A DNA stretch of 64,000 nt from Schizochytrium sp. CCTCC M209059 (lineage: Eukaryota > Sar > Bigyra > Thraustochytrida > Thraustochytriidae), in the NCBI GenBank assembly GCA_000818945.1, contig KN805424.1:62001-126000 (forward strand), in the 5' to 3' direction. Below are positions 30,001-41,711 of this stretch, piece after piece. The notes under the pieces are model-generated. The model was not told the origin of the DNA. It saw only the letters and a list, made by a program, of their open reading frames with translations, and made no database searches. The position numbers and the translations under genes are program-made. Position 1 is the stretch's first letter. Every line of letters starts with the position of its first letter.

Positions 30001-33000
30001 TGTCACAACGCTTCTGAAGATGCTGGATGCAGTCATTGGCGCGGACGAAGAGAGACTCGTGGGCACGGCGGAGAATCTAAAGGATGCAACCCAAGCGCTT
30101 GAGCCAGCGTTCGTATATTGCATGGTGTGGGCTCTCGGCGCACCGCTAACCGAGGACGCTGGAGCAGACCAGCGCCGTGAGCTATCTGGCTGGTGGAAAA
30201 CGACCTTTAAAAACGTTAAATTTCCAGCGCGCGATACTGTTTTTGACTACTATCTCGATACAGCCACCGGCAAGTTCGAGCTATGGAAAAACTCGCCGCA
30301 ATTTACTGCGGCTGCAGCAGCTGCTGCCGCGGACCCGATCAATGGCCAAAATGGGCCTGACGCATCGAGCCTCCATGGTATTTTTGTTCCGACGCCAGAG
30401 ACTTCGAGCGCAATGTTTTGGCTTGAGCGTATGGTTGCACTCGAGTACGGGTTTTTGTTGATCGGAGGTGCTGGTTCGGGCAAGACGCGGCTTGTTCGAA
30501 CTGCGCTTCGCGACCTAGATCCCAATGAGCAGGTGTCCGCGTCTATCGCGCTGCAGTACAATAGCAGTGCTGCAAGTCTTCACCAAGCGTTGATTGTGCA
30601 CTTGGAAAAGAAAAATGCACTCGTCTGGGGACCCCCTGGCGATGACAAGCAGCTCGCCGTCTTTCTTGACGACTTGCATCTTCCTCAGAAAACCATAGCG
30701 AGGGGAGAGCACCAGGCGCACGCAAGCCTTCGACAAGTCCTAGAGATGGACCAAGCCTACGATGGCGTGTCGCTCGGAACAAAGCAGATTCAGAACTGTC
30801 ATTTCGTCGGCAGCGCCACGTGCCGAAAAGGTCAACGTCCACTCTCCAAGCGGCTGCAAAGGCACTTTGTGACCTTTGGCGTTGCGTTTCCTGGCATGTC
30901 GTCTCTGCAAGCGATCTTCGGACCAATTCTGCAATCACATTTGCGACATTTCGAAGACGGCGTAAAGGCTCTCGGCAACACTCTTGTGGAGGCAATAGCC
31001 GGCCTGCACATGGACATTATGGTCAAACTTCGTCCTTCGGCGGCAGCTCCTCACTACGATTTCAATCTGCGACACATTACGCGTGTTTTCCAGGGCCTTC
31101 TCACTGCGCAACCAGCAGACTTTAACGACGCGACTACCTTTGTCAAGCTCTGGTGCCACGAATCAGAGAGAGTTTATGCCGACGGTCTCGTGAGCAGCAT
31201 CGATCAAATCAAGTTCCGCGACTTGCTCCTTGGCCAGGCTCGACGCAAGTTTCCAACTGCAAATATGACCAAACACTGTGGTGACGACCCTTCCGATCCA
31301 CTCATTGTCTGTCACTTTGCGCCACAAGACGGACAAGTTGATGACGAACCTGTTTACAGGTTTGTCAACGCCTACGAAGATCTCATTCCCACGCTCAACG
31401 CTGCATTGGACGACCTCAATTCCTTCAAGTTGCCACTTGACCTCGTCTTCTTCGACGAGGTCATTTCGCACGTTTGCCGCATTGCGCGCGTTTTACATGC
31501 TTCACGTGGGCATTGCTTGCTCGTTGGTGCAGGAGGGTGTGGCAAGTCATCGCTTGCGCGGGTTGCCGCTCAAGTCTCTACTCTGTCGCTCTCTTTGCTC
31601 CCTGTGCGCGATGCATCAAGTGCGCAAGAGCTCAAAGAGGAGCTGCGCAATCTCTGTACGGCTGTGGGAGTCGGTGGAGAACGTCGTTGCGTGCTTGTGC
31701 GCGATCGCGATGTGAGACAAGGAGGTCTAGGGCTTCTTGCGTACGCGTCGGACTTCATGATGACAGGAGCACGACTTGCAGAGCTTTTCTCTGAAGAGGA
31801 GCGCGAGTCGATCGCACAAAGCGTTGCGATCAACGCCAAGGCCGCAGGGTATAAACCAGACGTGGCGGGCAGTTTTGCCTACTTTACTGAGAAAGTCCAA
31901 AAGGACCTGCACTGGATCTTCTCCTTTGATCCGATGGCCTGCGACCTCCAATCGTGGTTGCGCGCATTTCCAGCGCTGGCTCAGGGCACAGTTGTCAACT
32001 GGTTCCACCGTTGGCCAGAAAAAGCGCTTCGCAGCGTGGCCGTGATGCTGCTCGAAGACCTAGAACTCGAGTCTGACGAAGTTCGCCGCGGGGCAGAAAT
32101 GTTTATGGTCGCTGCGTACACGAGCTCTCAGAAACTTGCTCAATCGTTTGCTGTATCCGCAGGCATTACCACGGCACATCCGTTGCGTGCATTTGTGGAC
32201 TGCCAACGCGCCTTTTGTGAGGACCTCCGTTCTCGCCGCGCTGCAAATCGTCAAAAAAGAAGCCGCCTCGAAAACGTCGCGGAGCGAATGCACGAGGCAG
32301 ATCGTCTCGTGAACTCGCTCGAAGAGGCGATTCAGGCTCAGGAGGAAGATGCCGATGAGAAAACCATGCTTGCAGAGGCGCAGGCCGAAGAAGTTGCTCG
32401 CGATGCGGCCGTCGTTGCGGAAGAGAGCAAGCTGGTCGTGGTGGAGCAAGCCAAGGTAGACGAGATTGCTGCCGAAGTAAAGGCAATCAAAGATGACGCG
32501 CAAGCTGAGTTTGACAAGGCCGAGCCACTGCTGAAAAAGGCCCTCGATGCACTAGATCTGCTCACTAAAAAGGATCTTGGCGAGTGCAAGGCTATGGGCT
32601 CGCCGCCCAAAGGCGTTGATGACGTCTTTTGTGCCGTGCTCATTCTTTTGGCAGGCGTTGATCCTCGCATCAAGCTCAACAAGTCCGGCAAACCCGAAGA
32701 TCTATCGTGGGACGCGTGCAAGAAGGACCTCATGGGCAATATCAACGAGTTCCTCAATCAGCTCAAGTACTTTAAGGAGGCCGTCGAAGACTTTCGCGTT
32801 CCCAAGGTCAACTGGGCCAATGTTCGGCCCATTCTTCAGCTTGACCACTTTCAGCCAGAGACTGTGGAAAGGAAAAATAAGGCAGCCGGGGCCTTAGCCT
32901 CCTGGGTCGAGAATATCGTCGTGTACTACGATACGATTCTCTGTGTAGAGCCCAAGCGACAGCTCTTGCAAGAGGTTGAAGGCCGCTTGGCGAAAGCGAC

Positions 33001-36000
33001 ATCTGTGCTCGACAGGGTAAAGGCCAAAGTAGGTGAACTCGAGATCCGTCTCGCCAAGCTCCGCGAGGATCTTGCAGAAGCAGAAACCCTTCGCGATGAA
33101 GCCGTGCAGCTCTTACAGCTCAGCCAGCTCAAACTCGGTCTCGCGCAGCGCTTGACTGCCGCGCTCTCGTCTGAGACAGACCGCTGGGCAGCCACGATCG
33201 ATGAGCTTGACAAAGAATTCGAGGTTCTCCTGGGTGACGCCCTTTTGCGCTCTGTCTTCTTGGCGTATGCAGGTCCTTTCGACGCGAGCTGCCGGAATCT
33301 TCTTGCAACGAAAGAATGGCTTCCGTTTTTGGCCAAGGCAGCAGCCGGAGAAGCGATTCCTGTCAGCGAAAACCTTCTCGCAGCCAGTATTGTGTCGTCG
33401 CGTCACGAGAGAACCTCTTGGCAGGTTGAAGGGCTCCCCGCAGATCCTACGTCGTCGGAAAACGCCGCGCTGCTCATGGCATGCAATTCAAAGCGCTGGC
33501 CTCTCGTTTTGGACCCGCATTTGCATGCTTTGGCCTGGTTGCGAACAATCTGCAGCCATCGCAGTGAAAGCTGGATTACACTGCACATCGAGTCGCCCGA
33601 GCTAGTCAGCAAATTAGGTGTCGCTATTGCCGCCGGTCATACTGTCCTTCTCGAAGGCATCGAGCCGTCGTTGACCAGCTGTACAGATCTGATTTCTCTC
33701 ATGCTGCGTCAAGCCAGTAAACGCGGTGCGCGCGACATTATTACAATAGGGAACACAGAAGTCGAGCTCCATGAAAAATTTAGGCTGATTCTGCACACGA
33801 GCTGCTCGCGAGCTCGTTTTCCTGCTGATCTGCTCACCGCCTGCTCGCTCATCAACTTCTCCGCGTCACAGAATGGCCTCGAGGATGAATTTCTCGAGCT
33901 CGTGGCGAGAAAGGAACATCCCGATCTTTCGTCTCAAATTGATCAGCTGACAAGTCTCCAGAGACGCCTCGTGGTGCAACGGGAAGATCTCGAGGACGCT
34001 ATTCTCGTCTCACTAGCAGACGCCGAAGGAGATGTCTGCGCGGACGAGCCGCTCATTGGAGTATTGGAAAAGTCAAAGACTCGTCTTGACTCGATCGCTG
34101 ATCTAACCGTCGCGACAACCGACAATACCAAGCTTCTCAGAGACTTTATCTCAAAGTATCGACCGGTAGCACGGCGGAGCGCGCTTCTCTTTGGCATCAT
34201 GTCCCAGATGCACAAACTTCACCCCAGCTATACGTACTCGCTCAATATTTTTGCGAGTATGATTGTTCGCGGTATCGCTTTGGTGACCAAGCCGCCGCCA
34301 ACGAGCGACGAGGCTTCAGGCATGGCGGAACGTCTTCGCGCCAAAGTCCGTAATGTAGTTATTACGGAACGATTTGCTTGGGACAAGAGCACCTTGCGAG
34401 ATGAGGCACTCAATGCTTTGGAGGGTCCTGACGCGAGTTCAGATGTCTCTTCAGGTGCTCTCGTTGGTGCTCAGGAAACTGTTGAGTTTATTTCCGCAAT
34501 AAGCGATGCAGAGATCAAAGAGCGATGCAGCGTACTCAATCGCTCCATTACCAACATGGTCTTTACCTTCCTCCGTCTTGGACTTCTTGATCGTCACGCG
34601 CTCACAGTCGCGTCTCACCTTTGCTTTCAAATTCTACACGAGGAAGACGAGCTCGAGGTTGGGGAAGTCGACGCTTTGGTCACATGTCGCCCAGCGGCGA
34701 ACACGGGATCGATGGGACCCTTGTCGACGTGGATGCCGGCAGATGTCTGGGCTCGCATCAAAGGTCTTGAAAGCGTAGATGGCCTGCAGAGTATTGGCGA
34801 TGATATCATGTCTGACTCGGATGACTGGAAAGAATGGTATCTGTCAAGCGCGCCAGAGGAGAAGCGCATTCCAGGGGAGCTTGGCGAGCTCAGTGAGCAC
34901 AAGAGACTATTAATCATTCTCGCAATTCGTCCTGACCGCCTTTGCGAGAAACTCGGGGCATTTGTGTCCTCGAACATGGGGCCTCTTTTCGTTGATCGCC
35001 ATGCGGCCTTTGACATGGATGGCGTCATGCAGGTCACTTCGGCGTCGACACCTATTATTGTACTTTCTTCACGCGCCGTGGACGCTGTTGCCTTGGTGGA
35101 AGCATTGGCGCTCCGTTCGGAGAAAGGGCTTGAGCAACGCCCACCCTCGATGCGTCCTGCACCGCCTGCCAAGCCTAAGGCAGGAAAGGGTGACCAAGAC
35201 GAAGCAGACGGCGGCGACGTCAGCGAAGCCACAACCTCTCGTCTTGTCACAATTTTCCTCGGCGGGGGCAAGATTGCTTTTGATGCTGTTGAAGAGTCAA
35301 TTCTGGCGTGCGCAGAAGCAGGACACTGGATCATGCTTCGTGACGTTCATCTAGCAAAGGACTGGCTTCCCCGACTGGAAAATGTGTTACGTGCCGCAGC
35401 AACTGCAGCGCACGACGAGTTTCGGTGCTTCGTGTCTGCGCCTGCCGAGAGCTTTCATCGAGACGTACCGCAGGTGCTCTTGCAGAGTGCTGTCAAGGTG
35501 GCATGGGATGCCGGGCCAGATTTCCGCACCAATCTTGAGGTGGCCTGGGCTAGTTTTCCTCAGTCGCGCATCGATGCCTGCACCAGCAATCGTTTCGAGT
35601 TTCAGCAAACGCTCTTTGCATTATCCGTATTCCACGCGCTAATGCTTGGGCGACGCAAGTTTGGACCTCTCGGCTGGTCGAATTCGTGGGGTTTCATGGA
35701 TAGCGATGCACAGCTTGCGGCGGATGCAGCAGAGCGCTACGTCGCTGCTTCAGAAGTTCAGCCAGGAAGTATTGCATGGAGGGAGCTACGTTGCATCGTT
35801 GCAGATCTGTTGTACGGCGGACGCATTGACGAATCGCGCGACCTCGAAATTGTGCGTGCCCAACTCGCCGCGCTTTGGCAAGCAAAGCTGGTGCGGGAAG
35901 ACAAAAAAGCATTCGAGCTTATCCCGGGTTTTGCAGTCCCTGAAGCAGGCCTTTCCCACAAGCAAGTTCAAACGATACTGCGCAAAACGCTTCCCAAAGA

Positions 36001-37354
36001 TTGCCCTGAACTGTATGGGGTCAAGAGCTTTGTGGATAGCAAATTTTGGGTAATGCGGCAAAAGAATCTTTGCGCAGGTCTGGCGCTGCTTGCGAGCGGC
36101 GCAACGATCGAGCAGGTTCCCGCTCCGGATGATCGCGCCGGCAAGCTGCGGGGTATCGTCAAGAGCCTGCTCGAGCGGCTGCCCAGCTCATTTAATCTTG
36201 AAGAGGCAGAAGCTCTGGCAAAACCAGCGCTCGAAGACCCTAAAGCTGCCAATGCACCGCTCGTGATGGTAGCGTTGCAAGAGGCCAAGCTTATGAATGA
36301 TTTGCTTGAGCGCGTGCGCTTGACACTTGATGAACTGCAAAAGGCACTCGATGGACTGCAAGACATGCGCCCTTCGCTAATCGAGGCCGGTGACATGCTT
36401 TTGGCACAGCGGGTGCCCGGCGCGACCATGGATCAGAGCATTACAGAGCTCTCTCACACCGGCAGTGGTGACATTGTTGGTGCCGGTACTGCAGGATCAG
36501 GTCGAACGGAAGTAACTGATTGCAATGAGGATGTCGAGAGATTTTCATGGGCAGAGATTTCATGGCCTTCGACAAAGCCATTGGATGGCTGGTTCGATGA
36601 TCTGGTGCAACACGCAGATCAACTTCGGCACTGGATGCAAGACTTTGCCATGCCCAAATCTTTTTGGCTACCGGGATTTCTCCGGCCGCTCGGTTTACTC
36701 TCGGCTGTACGACAGCTTGCAGCGCGCAAAGACAATGTGGCGGCCGAGACACTTACTTTTGCGACCGAGGTGACGATGCATCGCGACACGAGCACAATTG
36801 ATACTCCTCCTGACTGCGGCGGAGCAGGCATCTTTGTTCATGGCTTGAGCATGGAGGGTGCACGATATTACTTGGGCGACACCGTGGATGACGCTTTAGA
36901 GGAGGAGGAATTTTTTGACGACGAGGATGGCGATCGACGCATAGAAGATGAAATGGATGATGACGACGACGAGGAGGAGGACGATGAAAATGAAGACAAC
37001 GAAGGCAACAGCGGGTATGGAAACGGTTCTCGGAAAGGTCATCGCTACACCATGGGCAAGACACGTTGCGGAGGCTTTATCGTCCAGAGTGGCCTCCGGA
37101 ACTCTGTTTTCCCAATGCCTGTCATTCTCCTGCGAACCGTCCCCATCGAGCCGACATGGGAGGTTGCGCCAGGCGGCTTTCTTCGAAGTGAAGACGACTC
37201 TATCTACAGCTGTCCAGTGTACGCAACGTCAATGCGGAGTGATAGCGAGAACGACGCCTCAAATGGCCTCTTATTTTTGGCAACACTTCGCACACGCGTT
37301 CCTTGCCAGCAATGGGTGCTCGCGAATCTATCCCTAGTCTTGCGCCCAGCGTAG
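23894..37354 (+). CDS. Axonemal dynein heavy chain, Kelch/IPT/filamin type (outer-arm alpha-like)
   Basis: An uninterrupted 4486-residue protein. After a Ser/Asn/Glu low-complexity start, Kelch repeats occupy about 110-460 (HTFTVLGSNAFLFGGC, FIIVFGGFHSSKRRLNDLW, MWVFGGYGG). An IPT/TIG domain (about 466-580) and a filamin-like Ig domain (about 590-705) follow. This N-terminus is the one known from the Chlamydomonas outer-arm alpha heavy chain. The motor has AAA1 GPAVSGKT (1494), AAA2 GEAGAGKS (1835) with VLDGEISPIWFDSLNTLLDDNKTL, AAA3 GGAGSGKT (2191) with FLDDLHLP, and AAA4 GAGGCGKS (2545). The antiparallel stalk is about 2780-3110 with the microtubule-binding tip between, and a C-terminal domain follows. 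AAA1 is divergent: Walker B reads LCLEEF and the sensor-I MNPGYAGR segment is replaced. An acidic insertion interrupts the C-terminal domain. It drives flagellar beating with the outer-arm complex. Confidence 0.95.
23980..24047 (+). repeat. (AGC)7-(CAA)15 coding microsatellites
   Basis: Encode poly-Ser then poly-Asn near the dynein N-terminus, before an acidic run. Confidence 0.9.
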
Positions 37355-37694
37355 ACACGAACATATCGAGAAGAACAGAAAGATAAAGGGAAATCACATT
37401 CTTTTGCAGATCTCGTCTTGACTCTTTTTGAATAAGCATGTCCTTTTCTATTCTGTGAAATAAGATATCTCGATTTACGCAACGTTGATCTCTGTTTCGC
37501 AAGCGCCCATTCAGCCAAGCATGGCTTTCACTCTCTGCCACGCGGATGCCTACATTCAACGTAGCAAAGATGTGGATGGATGCCCACCTGACAAAACAGA
37601 CTTTTTCGTGGTGGTAAAAGTAGAAACAAGCTAGTGGTATTATACAATCAATGCAATTATTAATGCAAATAATGCCGGAACTTTGACACCAATT
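37355..37694. other. Convergent spacer
   Basis: Between the 3' ends of the dynein and the histidine kinase. AT-rich, no ORF or RNA gene recognised. Confidence 0.6.
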
Positions 37695-39923
37695 TTAGGA
37701 TTCCTCAAGAACAGGTACAGAACCTTGTCGAATAGCCTTGTGAAAGAGAATGCGATTCAGTTCCTGTTTCATGAATGCATCCGTCGGGAGTGGCTTGGTC
37801 CAGAGAAGATCAATCGCAGTCTCGTCGTCGACGACGTCCCCCGAAATAAGGACAACGACGCAGTCCGTCGTTGCGCGCTCACGAACACGGTGCGTATAGG
37901 AGGATTCCATGTCGTCGAGAATGATAATGTGAAAGAAACCGTTATCGATGGTTTCCAAGGTTGTCTCAGAGGGGCTGGCAACTTGTACCTTTAAGTCTCG
38001 CCCGAGACGTTCGATTGCTCGTGAGATAATGACACCGCTCGTGTGGTGTTTGGCCACGACAAGAATTTGAAGCGCGGCGGGCAATGGCAGTACGCTATTG
38101 AGAAGCGCTGCGACATCACTGGGTTTCGCGGGGAGCGGCTTGAGTACAAATCGATCGGCGCCAGCCTCGAGATGCTCGGCAGACATGTCATTCGCAGAGC
38201 AGCCGATGATAGCGCCACGAAAACCGCTTTCCCGGAGAGCGCGAATCGTTTCCTCGCCCGTCATGGCAACGCGCATGGGGTCGGGCATGTAATGGTCCAT
38301 GATGACGAGGTCGTATGGCGTAGACGCGGCCATGGAGAGCGCCTCGGGACCGCTCGAGGCTTCGTGCAGATCCCAGCCACGCGCAACGCGAGCTAGAACA
38401 CGTTTCGTCATGGCGCGCACCATTTTGTCATCGTCGACATGAAGTACCTTTGCTCGTGCCCGGAAAGGCTTAAGATTTGGGTTCTGAGCAGAGGCGGCCG
38501 CAGGATCTGGCGATGCCTCTGGAAGCGGGAGCGAGATACGGAAGCGCGAACCAGGGCAACCCGGCACGCCAGAGTCGTACTCGTCGGTATCAAGATGGAG
38601 GAGGCCACCCATCTTTTCGGCCAAAAGCTTGGCAAGGGCCAAGCCAACACCAGTTCCTTGACGCATGGTGTCGAGCGTCTCTTGGTATTTTTGAAAAAGG
38701 TACTCACGTTCCGCGGTCGATATGCCGGGCCCCGAATCTTCAACAAAAATGTGGACCCAGCGCTCGTGCTGTGCGTCGCGTTCGGCGCGCACGCGCAAGA
38801 AGCCAGAGGTGACAAACCGCACTGCATTCTGCGCCACATTGTTCACAAGTTGAAGAAGCCGAAGCCGATCAGCTTGCACCCACAGGTCCTCGGGGCACAC
38901 GACCTCGGCCTCGACGCCTTCATTCACATTGCGCTTCAAGGCAGCGTGAACGGGCTCGAGTACATCTTTGCGCAATGACGTTGGCTCTGTGCGAAGTTCG
39001 AGCAAGCCGACGGAAAATCGGTTGAGGTCAAGCATATTGCGCAGCATTTCATCAATGAAGCGCAAACTCACGTCCATGAGCTGGAGGTCATTGAGTATCC
39101 CGTTCAGAGGGCTCATGAGGGGCGTCTGTTTTCGTAGACGTTGGTTTTCTTTGGCGACTGCAGCTTGCACAAAGACGACCGCCGAGCAGCAAACAGAGAG
39201 CGGATTTCGGATCTCATGCGCAATAAATTCATTGAGGGCGCGCTCCGCTGTCGTTGCTGCGAGGAGTGCGGTATAGCGTTCCATGATGGCAGCATCGACG
39301 CTCATGGAGTCGCGGTTCGCGCGATAGCGCACAATTGTCAGGTACAGAGCGGCGATGAGAACGAGGCAGACCGCGAAGAGAACGCCGCCGGGAACATGGT
39401 TTGCGAATCCGAGACCGAGACCGCCCGCGAGGCCGGCAATGACGAGGGTGCAAGCGACAGCGAGACGTTCATCGGTGAGCCAGAACCAGGAGCTTCGAGC
39501 CTTTGTTGCCTGCGAAGTCGTCTCTGCGTCTTTGTTGCACTCGCGGACGAGAAAGGCTGGCAGGTCGAGCTCAAAATCTCGGGTGCTCTCTTCAGCGGGA
39601 AGATTGCGAACGCTCTTAGAGAAGATACCCGAGGCACCCTCGTAGCCATCGAGGAGGACGCTTTGATAGCCGCTGCCCAGGTCTCCGCCTTGCGTCCCGC
39701 TCTGTATGGTTCGTGGGGTCACGGCGACGCTGCTGAGGTCGAGGCCCTCAAAGTTTGTCACGAGCTGAATCCCCCCCTTTGGCGCCACCAGGGTCGGGGC
39801 CGCCGGGTGCGCTGCCGCGCTTGCCGCTGTACCATCTTCGTCCCTGCTGTCGAGCTCGGAGTCCTCCCCGCCCGACGACTGCGTCTGCGCCGTGGCTTCG
39901 GAGACCTCCGTCCGCGAGCTCAT
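37695..39923 (-). CDS. Membrane hybrid histidine kinase with one intact and one degenerate receiver
   Basis: A 742-residue protein. The N-terminal 150 residues are disordered. Two membrane spans follow (LAVACTLVIAGLAGGLGLGF and GVLFAVCLVLIAALYLTIV, about 153-198). HisKA carries His236 in NEFIAHEIRNPLSV. HATPase_c shows the N box (LVNNVAQNAVRF, about 359-370), G1 EDSGPGIS (about 395-402) and G2 GTGVGLAL (about 423-430). Receiver 1 (about 492-610) is complete: acidic cluster VDDD, phospho-acceptor Asp543 in IMDHYMP and Lys in FVLKPLP. Receiver 2 (about 618-730) has IIILDDMES and WTKPLP but starts LQILVVAKHH without the acidic pair, so it may not bind metal normally. No sensor domain is present beyond the membrane part. 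An HPt partner must be encoded elsewhere. Confidence 0.92.
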   Translation of the reverse strand: MSSRTEVSEATAQTQSSGGEDSELDSRDEDGTAASAAAHPAAPTLVAPKGGIQLVTNFEGLDLSSVAVTPRTIQSGTQGGDLGSGYQSVLLDGYEGASGIFSKSVRNLPAEESTRDFELDLPAFLVRECNKDAETTSQATKARSSWFWLTDERLAVACTLVIAGLAGGLGLGFANHVPGGVLFAVCLVLIAALYLTIVRYRANRDSMSVDAAIMERYTALLAATTAERALNEFIAHEIRNPLSVCCSAVVFVQAAVAKENQRLRKQTPLMSPLNGILNDLQLMDVSLRFIDEMLRNMLDLNRFSVGLLELRTEPTSLRKDVLEPVHAALKRNVNEGVEAEVVCPEDLWVQADRLRLLQLVNNVAQNAVRFVTSGFLRVRAERDAQHERWVHIFVEDSGPGISTAEREYLFQKYQETLDTMRQGTGVGLALAKLLAEKMGGLLHLDTDEYDSGVPGCPGSRFRISLPLPEASPDPAAASAQNPNLKPFRARAKVLHVDDDKMVRAMTKRVLARVARGWDLHEASSGPEALSMAASTPYDLVIMDHYMPDPMRVAMTGEETIRALRESGFRGAIIGCSANDMSAEHLEAGADRFVLKPLPAKPSDVAALLNSVLPLPAALQILVVAKHHTSGVIISRAIERLGRDLKVQVASPSETTLETIDNGFFHIIILDDMESSYTHRVRERATTDCVVVLISGDVVDDETAIDLLWTKPLPTDAFMKQELNRILFHKAIRQGSVPVLEES

Positions 39924-40514
39924 GCTTGCTTCTCCTGGGTTTGCCGGCCAGCGGACGCCAGCGGAGATGTATACTTACTTATTACATACTACCTAGGCTA
40001 GGCCTAGGCCTACATACACACACCGTCGCGGTCACGGCCTTTGCTACCCCTCGCGAGCTCCCTCTTCGCAAGCGAGCAAGTAGAAAGCAAGAGAGCAGGG
40101 ATGCATCCATTACGAGCCAGCCAGCAGGGGTCTATCTACGCTTGGGAGGACAAGGACGGTCGCATCGGATGATTGCAGCGTAGCGCAGCACTCTCGAGCG
40201 ATGCTGGTATGATGCACAATCTCGTGCGGACGAGCTGGGTGCGGAATGTGGAGAGATCTGTCCTGACCCATGAGCCCACACGTGTGGACAAAAGGCAAGG
40301 CGAAGGTTAAGGCTCACTCGGCCGACATCCAGGAGACTGCTGGCTCGAGTGTACGAGACAAGGCAGGCAGGCAGAAATATGCCGTACGCTCAGCATTCTG
40401 TCTCTCCATGGTAAAATCTGACAGCGAATGCAAAGAAACAGAGGGAAGATTGGATAGATTGGAGTCTACGTGCACGTGACATCCTGGTCGTGCTTTCATT
40501 GATTTTTTCTTCTT
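39924..40514. other. Spacer upstream of the histidine kinase
   Basis: Contains the CTAGG-rich palindromic cluster at 39991-40012, about 70 nt upstream of the kinase start. The rest is the 3' flank of the methyltransferase gene. No gene seen. Confidence 0.6.
39991..40012. promoter_or_regulatory. CTAGG palindrome cluster
   Basis: ACCTAGGC is followed by the perfect palindrome TAGGCCTAGGCCTA (39999-40012), 68-89 nt upstream of the kinase start codon. A regulatory role is inferred from position and symmetry only. Confidence 0.45.
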
Positions 40515-41711
40515 CTAAGGTACCGAAACAGAGGCCTTGTTCGAGACCTTTACGAAGCGGTAGTGCGCGACGAACCACTCGTTGCCCGGTCCATCGCGAC
40601 CATTGTCGTACTTGAAAAGCTCAGAGCAGGCCATGCAGAAAAGACGCCAGGCTTGGTATTTTTCTGAGGCTTTGTCGCCGTAGCCTTCCTTGAAGAACTT
40701 GATGAGGTCGCCACGGTTCGCATCAAGGTTTTCCAGCCAGTGTTCAAGGGTGCGCGAGTAATGCACGCCATTAATTGCCCATCGGCGATCCACGCGAAGG
40801 TGATCATTGATGAAGAGAAAGAGATCGTAAGAGGGCATTGTGCCGCCGGAGAAGAAGTTGTCCGACATCCAGCCGTCTTGAAAGTGATAGGGGACGTCGC
40901 GATGGCAAAAAACGTGGACCATGACCTTGCCATCATCCTTGAGCCATTTTGACATGTTTTTGAAGAGCATCCAGTAGTTTTTGACGTGCTCGAGCATCTC
41001 AATGCTGCAGATGCGGTCAAAGGATGCTTCGGGAAGATCGAGATCGTTGACGTCGCAGGTCCTGATCTCGACATTGGAGAGACTGCGTTCCTTGGCGCGT
41101 GCCATGATGAACTCGCGTTGAGAGTTCGAGTGCGAGACACCGATGACCTTGAGGTGAGGAAAGTGCTTTCCAATGTACAGGCTGAGCGAGCCCCATCCGC
41201 AGCCCAGGTCCAGAACATCGGCGCCGTCGGGGAGGGCGGCAAGTTCTGCGCGCTCGCAAAAGAGCGCGAGCGCGTGTTCCTCGGCCTCGGCGAGCGTCGT
41301 CTTTGCGTCCGGGTACTGGCAGCACGAGTACTTCATTTGAGGACCCATCTTTTTGATGAAAAAGTCGGCGGGGACCTCGTAGTGCTGCTCTGCGGAGGCA
41401 TCGGTTTGCTCGGCAATGCCTCGGGTCTTGAGGTCTTGCACAAAGGCGTCAATGTAGTCTGCCTGCTGTTCCTGGTCTCCGTGGAATGTGACGGTGTTGA
41501 TGGTCGACGCCAGGAGCTTGCGCATACCGAGGCGGACGACTCGATCCGGCATGTACCCCTTTTCGATCATGGGGAGGAGCGCCGGCTGCACGACATCGTT
41601 CACGAGTTTGTCCATGACCGTCTGGTTCCCCTCGCCCTTTTCTCGCAGCGCTGCGGCCTTGCTCACGGACTTGCTTTCCTCCGCCATCGAGCCTTCTTCG
41701 TGCAGCGCCAT
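40515..41711 (-). CDS. CFA-family SAM methyltransferase, coclaurine-N-methyltransferase-like
   Basis: A 398-residue protein with a Met also at codon 9. Motif I of the SAM fold is VLDLGCGWGSLSLYIG (about residues 165-180). It is preceded by HYEVPADFFIKKMGPQMKYSCCQY, which is the CFA-type substrate-side motif. SFDRICSIEMLEHVKNYWMLFKNMSKWLKDDGKVMVHVFCH, FFSGGTMPSYDLFLF and HYSRTLEHWLENLD follow the plant (S)-coclaurine N-methyltransferase-like branch of the cyclopropane-fatty-acid-synthase superfamily more than bacterial CFA synthase. The acceptor could be an amine (N-methylation) or an unsaturated lipid, and sequence alone does not decide. No signal peptide. It is head-to-head with the large FAD-CFA gene across 2.15 kb that includes a gap, which invites a link to lipid methylation. 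Confidence 0.87.
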   Translation of the reverse strand: MALHEEGSMAEESKSVSKAAALREKGEGNQTVMDKLVNDVVQPALLPMIEKGYMPDRVVRLGMRKLLASTINTVTFHGDQEQQADYIDAFVQDLKTRGIAEQTDASAEQHYEVPADFFIKKMGPQMKYSCCQYPDAKTTLAEAEEHALALFCERAELAALPDGADVLDLGCGWGSLSLYIGKHFPHLKVIGVSHSNSQREFIMARAKERSLSNVEIRTCDVNDLDLPEASFDRICSIEMLEHVKNYWMLFKNMSKWLKDDGKVMVHVFCHRDVPYHFQDGWMSDNFFSGGTMPSYDLFLFINDHLRVDRRWAINGVHYSRTLEHWLENLDANRGDLIKFFKEGYGDKASEKYQAWRLFCMACSELFKYDNGRDGPGNEWFVAHYRFVKVSNKASVSVP

